From: Porticoccaceae bacterium | GTDB taxonomy: Bacteria > Pseudomonadota > Gammaproteobacteria > Pseudomonadales > Porticoccaceae | NCBI GenBank assembly: GCA_023229065.1 | Contig: JALNZZ010000120.1 | Coordinates: 1 to 6,291 of the forward strand | Direction of reading: 5' to 3' | Length of the DNA stretch: 6,291 nt | In this document: positions 1-4,990 of the stretch, piece by piece | Layout: the number at the start of each line of letters is the position of its first letter | Numbering within the stretch: the stretch's first letter is position 1 | The notes under the pieces: model-generated | What the model saw: the letters and a program-made list of their open reading frames with translations, nothing else | Told to the model about the DNA's origin: nothing | The model's database searches: none | Translations under genes and position numbers: made by a program

Positions 1-763
1 CGTTCCTGTCGAGCCAGGCGACGGGGAATTCTGCCTTGAAGCTTACCTTGGGAACCACCACTTGGTAACCCTTGTCGGCCTGTTCGGCGGCAATATTGGA
101 CACTTCGGACTCAAAACTGATCAAAACGTCGCCAATTTCCCGCTCTACAAAGGTATTGGTGGCACCGCGACCACCGGTATCGAAGACCGCGACTCGGGAC
201 AGAAGCGCTTTCAGAAACTCATGCTGTGCACTCTCGTCATCAGGGAAGGCTTTCTGCGCATGACCCAGCGCAGCCAGATAGGTGTAGCGGCCATTACCCG
301 AGGTCTTCGGGTTTGGGAAGACAACACTGACATCGGAGCGGACCAGATCATCCCAGTCGACGATATTCTTGGGGTTGCCTTTTCTCACCAGAAACGCGGG
401 CGGAGAAAAGAAAGGCGAGCTGGCATTGGGCAGGCGAGACTGCCAGTCGCTGGGCAACAGATTGCCACGCTCTGCCAGCACATTGATATCCGTGACCTGG
501 TTGTAGGTCACCACGTCGGCCCGCAGGCCTTGCAGAATCGCCTGCGCCTGGGCAGATGAGCCGGCATGGGACTGGTTGATCTCCACCGTTTCGCCGGTCT
601 TGTTGTGCCAGTGCTCGGCGAAAAGCTCGTTATAGGCAGCAAAAAGCTCTCTCGCCACGTCATAGGAGCTGTTGAGGATAGACCTGTCGGCGGCCAGCAC
701 CTGCAGGCTGGTGCTGACCAGGGCAACGCCCAAGGCAGTCTTGATAAATTTCCTGATGTTCAT
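1..763 (-). CDS. cysP: Thiosulfate-binding periplasmic protein CysP (3' end beyond the window)
   Basis: Periplasmic receptor that hands thiosulfate (and probably sulfate) to the CysTWA transporter. Translating from the ATG at 763 gives 254 open codons running off the left edge; the family is about 330-340 residues, so roughly 80 are missing. Residues 1-24 look like a Sec signal peptide: basic start (MNIRK), hydrophobic core, VLA|AD cleavage. Residues 29-42 (ILNSSYDVARELFA), 65-70 (SHAGSS), 84-92 (VVTYNQVTD), 152-159 (PKTSGNGR), 197-205 (GGRGATNTF) and 215-218 (ISFE) match enterobacterial CysP as I recall it. At those places Sbp reads VVTLALAYD, TSGGAR, GARG and AWE, so this is CysP rather than a second Sbp. 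The Shine-Dalgarno is modest (GCAGG, 7 bases before ATG). The gene lies downstream of cysA across a 158-base gap with its own candidate promoter, unlike E. coli, where cysP leads the operon. The anion specificity is inferred from sequence. Confidence 0.93.
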   Translation of the reverse strand, partial: MNIRKFIKTALGVALVSTSLQVLAADRSILNSSYDVARELFAAYNELFAEHWHNKTGETVEINQSHAGSSAQAQAILQGLRADVVTYNQVTDINVLAERGNLLPSDWQSRLPNASSPFFSPPAFLVRKGNPKNIVDWDDLVRSDVSVVFPNPKTSGNGRYTYLAALGHAQKAFPDDESAQHEFLKALLSRVAVFDTGGRGATNTFVEREIGDVLISFESEVSNIAAEQADKGYQVVVPKVSFKAEFPVAWLDRN

Positions 764-830
764 GAAATAACCTGCTTCGTAAGAGGAATAAAAAAGATCG
801 TTTACAACCCGAGGGCTATGTGAGTTACAG

Positions 831-836
831 GGTATA
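831..836 (-). promoter_or_regulatory. Candidate -10 element of a cysP promoter
   Basis: On the minus strand the hexamer TATACC is preceded by TGC, giving an extended -10 (TGnTATA). It would start transcription near 824 and give a leader of about 60 bases before the cysP ATG. No good -35 is seen at 17-bp spacing (GCATTG is the best there; TTGCTT lies only 14 bp upstream), as is common for activator-dependent promoters such as those controlled by CysB. The gap is AT-richer than the flanking genes, which also suits a promoter. This is a reading by eye, without start-site data. Confidence 0.4.
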
Positions 837-858
837 GCAATAAAGGAGGGAAGCAATG

Positions 859-872
859 CATCACATGTGATG
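859..872. promoter_or_regulatory. Perfect 14-bp palindrome, candidate operator upstream of cysP
   Basis: CATCACATGTGATG is identical on both strands and lies in the cysA-cysP gap. Its centre (865.5) is about 40 bp upstream of the transcription start predicted from the -10 at 831-836, where many activators bind and contact RNA polymerase. It is not a CRP site, because the TGTGA and TCACA halves are in the reverse order with no spacer, and not FNR (TTGAT-N4-ATCAA). CysB, the LysR-type activator of sulfur genes, has poorly conserved sites and usually a wider half-site spacing, so I do not assign a regulator. Confidence 0.45.
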
Positions 873-921
873 ATTTTCTGCTAACAAATCCCGTTTACTT
901 CATAACGGCCTGAACAGCGCT

Positions 922-1992
922 TCAAGGGCTGTCAGCATCGCGCAAAAACACCCGACTGATCACCGGCCTGATCCATGCATCTCCGCCCTGGACAAGCCCC
1001 AGACTGCGGTACTGGTGCTTTGACAACTCGGCATGTACGGCCTGGTCACTGGTATCCGTTTGCAACTCCAGGCGCACCGTGGGTCCAACCACCGACACCA
1101 GATCGATGCGGGCGTGCAGGGCATCCTCCTCGCGGCTGTTTAATACCTCCAGATCGTGGGGACGCACATAGGCGAGGGCCAGGCTGTCCTGTTGACCGGC
1201 GTATTCGGGAGCCGCTATCTGCACCGAACCAATTTTCGCCACACCATTTTGAACCCGGGCATGAAACAGGTTCACATTACCCAGGAACTGGTACACAAAG
1301 GGATTGGCGGGGTGGTCATAGACCTCTTCCGGGGTGCCATCCTGTTCCACCTTGCCGCGGTTCATCACCACCACCCGGTCGGACACCTCCAAAGCCTCTT
1401 CCTGGTCGTGGGTCACGAATACGCTGGTGACATGAATCTCGTCGTGCAGCCGACGCAGCCAGCGGCGCAGCTCGGCGCGCACCTTGGCATCCAGCGCGCC
1501 GAACGGCTCATCCAGCAGCAGTACCTTGGGCTCCACCGCCAGGGCGCGGGCGAGGGCGATACGCTGGCGCTGGCCGCCGGAAAGTTGTGACGGCAGCCGG
1601 TCGGCCGTCCAGTCCAGCTGCACCATTTCCAGCAGATGCATCACCTTGTCGCGGATTTCCTTTTTACTGGGGCGCTGGCTGCGGGGTTTGACCGTCAGTC
1701 CATAGGCGACGTTTTCAAACACATTCATGTGCTTGAAAAGGGCGTAATGCTGAAACACAAAGCCGACGCCGCGATCACTGACATGCAAGTCAGTGGCGTC
1801 TTCGCCCTGAAAGCGGATACGCCCACTGTCGGGTTGCTCGAGCCCGGCGATAATTCGCAGCAAGGTCGTCTTCCCCGAGCCGGACGGCCCCAGCAACGCC
1901 GTCAGCTCACCGTCGTTCAATGTCAGGCTGACATTATCGACGGCGATAAAATCACCGAAACGTTTATTGATACGGTCAATTTCAATACTCAT
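922..1992 (-). CDS. cysA: Sulfate/thiosulfate import ATP-binding protein CysA
   Basis: Cytoplasmic ATPase that powers the CysTW permease, expected to work as a dimer. The 356 residues show all ABC ATPase motifs in order: Walker A GPSGSGKTT (35-43), Q-loop Gln81 in VFQHYALF, signature LSGGQRQR (137-144), Walker B VLLLDEP (157-163) with catalytic Glu162, D-loop ALD (166-168), and switch His195 in VFVTHD. Residues from about 240 to 356 form the C-terminal extension with the TOBE-like regulatory fold typical of CysA; YVRPHDLEV (275-283) is the usual motif there. The length is close to E. coli CysA (365). The start is ATG at 1992, with only a weak GAGAG Shine-Dalgarno about 11 bases upstream. It follows cysW by 59 bases, so co-transcription is likely. 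No clear terminator follows its TGA. Transport of a related oxyanion such as molybdate is unlikely given the cysT, cysW and sbp neighbours. Confidence 0.97.
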   Translation of the reverse strand: MSIEIDRINKRFGDFIAVDNVSLTLNDGELTALLGPSGSGKTTLLRIIAGLEQPDSGRIRFQGEDATDLHVSDRGVGFVFQHYALFKHMNVFENVAYGLTVKPRSQRPSKKEIRDKVMHLLEMVQLDWTADRLPSQLSGGQRQRIALARALAVEPKVLLLDEPFGALDAKVRAELRRWLRRLHDEIHVTSVFVTHDQEEALEVSDRVVVMNRGKVEQDGTPEEVYDHPANPFVYQFLGNVNLFHARVQNGVAKIGSVQIAAPEYAGQQDSLALAYVRPHDLEVLNSREEDALHARIDLVSVVGPTVRLELQTDTSDQAVHAELSKHQYRSLGLVQGGDAWIRPVISRVFLRDADSP

Positions 1993-2014
1993 GGTTCATT
2001 CTCTCAATGACTAT

Positions 2015-2042
2015 CATTTCCGCAACAGGCATTTCCACAACA
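2015..2042. repeat. Short direct repeat in the cysW-cysA gap
   Basis: Read on the minus strand, TGTTGTGGAAATG (2042-2030) and TGTTGCGGAAATG (2027-2015) match at 12 of 13 positions, with starts 15 bases apart. They fill about half of the 59 bases between the cysW stop and the cysA start, just upstream of the weak cysA ribosome-binding site. This may be a local slippage duplication or a pair of protein- or RNA-binding sites; nothing else in the window supports either reading. Confidence 0.5.
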
Positions 2043-2051
2043 ACAGACCTG

Positions 2052-2942
2052 TCACGGCGTATCGGCAGAGCGACGGCTGCGTTCAGTTTGCCACTCGACA
2101 ACACTCTTGATGGCGACAGTAACCAGTGCCAACCCCATCAGCAGGGAAGACACCGCAAAGGCCGCAGTAAACATATATTCGTTGTACAACACTTCAATGT
2201 GCAGGGGCATGGTGTTGGTTTCGCCCCGGATGCGACCGGACACCACCGCAACGGCACCGAATTCTCCCAGAGCACGGGCATTACACAGAATGATCCCGTA
2301 AATCAGGCCCCATTTGATATTGGGAAGAGTCACGTACCAGAACGTTTTCCAGCCGCCGGCCCCCAGCGTCAGCGAGGCTTCCTCTTCTTCCTTGCCCTGT
2401 TGCTGCATCAGTGGAATCAGCTCTCTGGCGATAAAAGGCATGGTGCCAAAAGCAATAACGATAACGATGCCCGGCACCGCAAAAATGATCCGCAGATCGT
2501 GCGCCGCAAGCCAGGGGCCGAGCCAGCCCTGGGTACCGAAGAGGATCACAAAGATCAACCCCACCACCACGGGTGAAATGGCAAAGGGCATGTCGATCAG
2601 GGTAATCAAAATCGACTTGCCGCGAAATTCAAATTTGGCGATGGCCCAGGCCGCTGCGACACCAAACACCACATTGATCGGCACCACGATCGCCACGACA
2701 AAAAGGGACAGGCGAATGGCAGCCAGGGCGTCGGGCTCGGTGATGGCCGCTGTCCACACTGCGAGCCCTTGCTCAAAAGCGCCGTACAGTACCACAAGCA
2801 GAGGCAGGATCAGAAACAGGGCAAGAAAGCTCAGACTGATGCCAATCAACGTCCAGCGCAGCCAGTCCGGCTCCGAGGTGGCCCTGCGCCAGCGCGCTGC
2901 CAGGGCCGGGTTGGCGACATTGCCGAGAGTCTGTGTTGTCAT
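2052..2942 (-). CDS. cysW: Sulfate/thiosulfate ABC transporter permease CysW
   Basis: Inner-membrane permease that pairs with CysT to form the anion channel and docks on CysA. From the chosen start it has 296 residues, against 291 in E. coli CysW. Six hydrophobic segments can be seen, near residues 33-54, 76-100, 115-136, 153-175, 212-234 and 258-280. The EAA loop that contacts the ATPase, EEEEASLTLGAGGW (185-198) followed by LP, is intact, and IDMPFAISPVVVGL (116-129) is characteristic of CysW. The frame stays open to an ATG at 3014, which would add 24 residues and overlap cysT. I prefer ATG 2942 because GGAG lies 8 bases upstream and the protein then begins like other family members. It follows cysT by 34 bases. 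Confidence 0.96.
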   Translation of the reverse strand: MTTQTLGNVANPALAARWRRATSEPDWLRWTLIGISLSFLALFLILPLLVVLYGAFEQGLAVWTAAITEPDALAAIRLSLFVVAIVVPINVVFGVAAAWAIAKFEFRGKSILITLIDMPFAISPVVVGLIFVILFGTQGWLGPWLAAHDLRIIFAVPGIVIVIAFGTMPFIARELIPLMQQQGKEEEEASLTLGAGGWKTFWYVTLPNIKWGLIYGIILCNARALGEFGAVAVVSGRIRGETNTMPLHIEVLYNEYMFTAAFAVSSLLMGLALVTVAIKSVVEWQTERSRRSADTP

Positions 2943-2950
2943 TTGGGGTT

Positions 2951-2954
2951 CTCC
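2951..2954 (-). promoter_or_regulatory. Shine-Dalgarno GGAG that fixes the cysW start
   Basis: GGAG sits 8 bases before the ATG at 2942, inside the 34-base cysT-cysW gap. This favours 2942 over the in-frame ATG at 3014, which lies within the cysT coding sequence. Confidence 0.75.
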
Positions 2955-2976
2955 ACTATAAATCGTACTGCCCGGT

Positions 2977-3843
2977 CTATAGGCCGCGCCGCGATGTCCA
3001 CCACTGAATACCATTGATCACCAGCAGCAACAAAAAGGCCGCCACCAACATCACGGTGCCGATAGCTGCAGCCCCCTGGTAGTCGTACTGTTCTGCCTTG
3101 GCGACGATCAGCAAGGGGGTGATTTCCGTCCGGTAAGGCATGTTGCCGGAGATAAATACCACCGACCCGTACTCACCCACGGCGCGGGCAAAGGCGAGGG
3201 CGTAGCCTGTCAGCAGCGCCGGCAACAACGCCGGCAGGATCACCCGGCGCACAGTCGTCAAGCGGCTGGCCCCGAGACTGGCCGACGCCTCTTCTCGCTC
3301 TGTTTCGAGATCCTCCAGCACCGGCTGCACCGTGCGCACCACGAAGGGCAGGCCGATATAAGTGAGCGCCACCACCACCCCGAGTTGGGTATAGGCCACC
3401 TTGATACCCCACACCTCAAGATTCTGTCCCACCCAGCCGGTGGACGCGTAGAGCGTCACCAGGGCGATACCGGCAACCGCTGTGGGCAAGGCAAAAGGCA
3501 GATCCACCAAGGCATCGATAACACGCTTGCCCGGAAACTCATATCGGACCAGCACCCAGGCCACCAAAGCGCCGAACACCAGGTTGATACTGGCGCCGAT
3601 AAAAGAGGCTCCGAAGGAGAGCTTGTAGGAGGCGACCACCTGCGGATGGCTGACCGCCTTCCAGAACTCCTCCCAGCTCATCAGCGAGGTGTAAAGCAAC
3701 AAGCCTCCCACCGGGATGAGAAACATGAATCCGAGATAGAGCAGAGTGAAACCCATGGTCAGACCAAAGCCGGGAATGACCCGGTTGTTCCTCGACCCGA
3801 ACCGTTTTCTTTTCACACTGTGTGCTTGCAGCGCTGCCGTCAT
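2977..3843 (-). CDS. cysT: Sulfate/thiosulfate ABC transporter permease CysT (CysU)
   Basis: Inner-membrane permease, partner of CysW in the sulfate/thiosulfate channel. It has 288 residues from the chosen start (277 in E. coli). Hydrophobic spans lie near residues 24-50, 77-100, 112-133, 152-172, 205-231 and 257-279. The EAA loop is clear: EEASASLGASRLTTVRRVILP (first part 184-195, ending at Pro204), as are DALVDLPFALPTAVAGIAL (110-128) and LPFVVRTVQPVLEDLE (165-180), all close to CysT of enterobacteria. The open frame extends upstream to 4026, but that part is read antisense-like through the sbp 3' end in another frame and lacks family similarity. Two ATGs are adjacent (3846 and 3843); GAGG at 3849-3852 is 2 bases from the first and 5 from the second, so I chose 3843. 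The N-terminal basic patch (KRKR, 11-14) fits a cytoplasmic start. Confidence 0.95.
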   Translation of the reverse strand: MTAALQAHSVKRKRFGSRNNRVIPGFGLTMGFTLLYLGFMFLIPVGGLLLYTSLMSWEEFWKAVSHPQVVASYKLSFGASFIGASINLVFGALVAWVLVRYEFPGKRVIDALVDLPFALPTAVAGIALVTLYASTGWVGQNLEVWGIKVAYTQLGVVVALTYIGLPFVVRTVQPVLEDLETEREEASASLGASRLTTVRRVILPALLPALLTGYALAFARAVGEYGSVVFISGNMPYRTEITPLLIVAKAEQYDYQGAAAIGTVMLVAAFLLLLVINGIQWWTSRRGL

Positions 3844-3848
3844 CATCA

Positions 3849-3852
3849 CCTC
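3849..3852 (-). promoter_or_regulatory. Shine-Dalgarno GAGG that fixes the cysT start
   Basis: GAGG lies 5 bases before the ATG at 3843 and only 2 before the adjoining ATG at 3846. It makes the second ATG the likelier initiator and rules out need for the far-upstream in-frame start at 4026. Confidence 0.65.
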
Positions 3853-3864
3853 AACATCAGAAAG

Positions 3865-3885
3865 CCCGGGCGCCTGGCACCCGGG
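3865..3885 (-). other. Strong GC-rich intercistronic hairpin between sbp and cysT
   Basis: In the transcript, the arm CCCGGGUGC can pair over nine positions (one U-G wobble) with GCGCCCGGG around a 3-base loop CAG. It begins 25 bases after the sbp stop and ends 12 bases before the cysT Shine-Dalgarno. Only three consecutive Us follow (CUUUC), so it is a poor intrinsic terminator. Such hairpins after binding-protein genes are known to shield the upstream mRNA from 3' exonucleases and raise receptor over permease levels (the malE-malF region is the classic case). That role here is inferred from position and strength. Confidence 0.7.
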
Positions 3886-3910
3886 TATTGTCGCGTTTTG
3901 CCAACCTTTA

Positions 3911-4936
3911 TCAGCGTTTGGCGATAGCTTCGAGGATGGCGTCGAAATGACCGCCATCGTTGAAGTGGATTTCCTGGGCCTTGTTCCAGCCACCGAACAC
4001 CTCGTCGATGCCAAATAGCTCCACATCGGGGAACTTGTCGGCGAACTCGGCGGCGATGGCGGGGTTGCTGGGGCGGTAGTAATGCTTGCCTGCCAGGCGC
4101 TGGGCCTCGTCGCTGTAGAGATAGTCCAGGTAGCCTTCGGCTACAGCTCGCGTCCCCTTGCGGTCAACGTTCTTGTCGACCACCGTCACTGGCGGTTCGG
4201 CGAGAATACTCACCGACGGCACCACGATTTCGTATTCACCCTTGCCCAGCTGCTCAACAGAGAGGAAAGCCTCGTTTTCCCAGGCGATAAACACATCGCC
4301 CAGGCGGCGCTGTACAAAGGTATTGGTGGCACCACGAGCACCGGGGTCAAGCACCGGCACATTGGCGAACAGCTTGCTGACAAAGTCGTAGGCCTTTTGC
4401 TCGTCGCCGCCGTATTGCTTGAGGGCATAGCCCCAGGCCGCCAGATAATTCCACCGGGCGCCGCCAGAGGTCTTAGGGTTGGGCGTAATCACTTCCACAT
4501 CGTCGCGGATCAGATCATCCCAGTCCTGGATATTTTTGGGGTTGCCTTTGCGCACCAGCAGCACAATGGTGGAGGTATAAGGCGAGCTGTTACTCTCCAA
4601 CCGCGATTGCCAATCTTCCGGAATCAGATCGGCGTTCTTGCGCAGGGCGTCCACATCGTAGGCCAGGGCGAGGGTGACCACATCGGCGTCGAGGCCATCG
4701 ATCACAGCGCGGGCCTGAGAGCCAGAGCCGCCGTGGGATTGACGCACCGTCACATCCTGTCCCGCCGTGCCTTTCCAGTGTTTGGCAAAGGCTTCGTTGT
4801 ACTCCCGGTAGAACTCCCGGGTGGGGTCATAGGACACATTGAGGAGGCTAACACTCCCTTGGGCGACGGCCTCGGCACCCAGGGCCAAGGCCGGCACCAG
4901 GGCGGCGACAAGTTTCAGACGTTTTACAAATTTCAT
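3911..4936 (-). CDS. sbp: Sulfate-binding periplasmic protein Sbp
   Basis: Periplasmic receptor that binds sulfate and delivers it to CysTWA. The 341 residues begin with a Sec signal peptide (MKFVKRLK, hydrophobic core, AVA|Q cleavage after residue 25). The mature part follows Sbp closely: LLNVSYDPTREFY (31-43), RQSHGGSGSQA (65-75), DVVTLALAYDVDA (85-97), NPKTSGGARWNYLAAWGYAL (153-172), GARGATNTF (199-207) and GGWNKAQEIHF (315-325). Residues that hydrogen-bond the dehydrated sulfate in the Salmonella protein all have counterparts: Asp37, Ser71, Ser157-Gly158-Gly159, Ala200 and Trp219. The start is ATG 4936 with AGGA 9 bases upstream. It lies 54 bases after the porin stop and 67 before cysT. 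I see no convincing promoter in the upstream gap, so it may be read from the porin promoter outside the window. Confidence 0.97.
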   Translation of the reverse strand: MKFVKRLKLVAALVPALALGAEAVAQGSVSLLNVSYDPTREFYREYNEAFAKHWKGTAGQDVTVRQSHGGSGSQARAVIDGLDADVVTLALAYDVDALRKNADLIPEDWQSRLESNSSPYTSTIVLLVRKGNPKNIQDWDDLIRDDVEVITPNPKTSGGARWNYLAAWGYALKQYGGDEQKAYDFVSKLFANVPVLDPGARGATNTFVQRRLGDVFIAWENEAFLSVEQLGKGEYEIVVPSVSILAEPPVTVVDKNVDRKGTRAVAEGYLDYLYSDEAQRLAGKHYYRPSNPAIAAEFADKFPDVELFGIDEVFGGWNKAQEIHFNDGGHFDAILEAIAKR

Positions 4937-4990
4937 GAGTCGTGTTCCTGTATCAAGTCAAAGTAAGGTTGTGCTTTTTTAGGTGGGGGG

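Noticed and set aside
843..869. Plus-strand AAGGAGGG followed by a tiny ORF (M-H-H-M-stop) in the cysA-cysP gap
   Set aside because: Four codons, opposite strand to all genes, and the codons coincide with the palindrome; likely chance.
861..870. CRP site at TCACATGTGA
   Set aside because: CRP needs TGTGA-N6-TCACA; here the halves are inverted in order and have no spacer.
891..908. Possible terminator after cysA (CCGTT...AACGG stem)
   Set aside because: Only 5 bp with an 8-base loop and no U-run directly after it; too weak to call.
2007..2961. Long plus-strand open frames opposite cysW, and similar ones opposite sbp, cysA and the porin
   Set aside because: They are antisense shadows of well-supported genes, with low-complexity or unrecognisable products and no consistent ribosome-binding sites.
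2943..3014. Longer CysW reading from ATG 3014 (24 extra residues)
   Set aside because: It overlaps the cysT 3' end, lacks family similarity, and GGAG at 2951-2954 supports ATG 2942.
3847..4026. Longer CysT reading from ATG 4026
   Set aside because: The extra residues come from an alternate frame through the sbp 3' end and the hairpin region; they do not resemble CysT, and GAGG supports ATG 3843.
4937..4990. Promoter for sbp in the porin-sbp gap (TTGACT, GATACA)
   Set aside because: The elements overlap rather than being spaced as -35 and -10, and a start there would leave almost no leader. The C-run and A-run after the porin stop form no hairpin, so they are not a terminator either.
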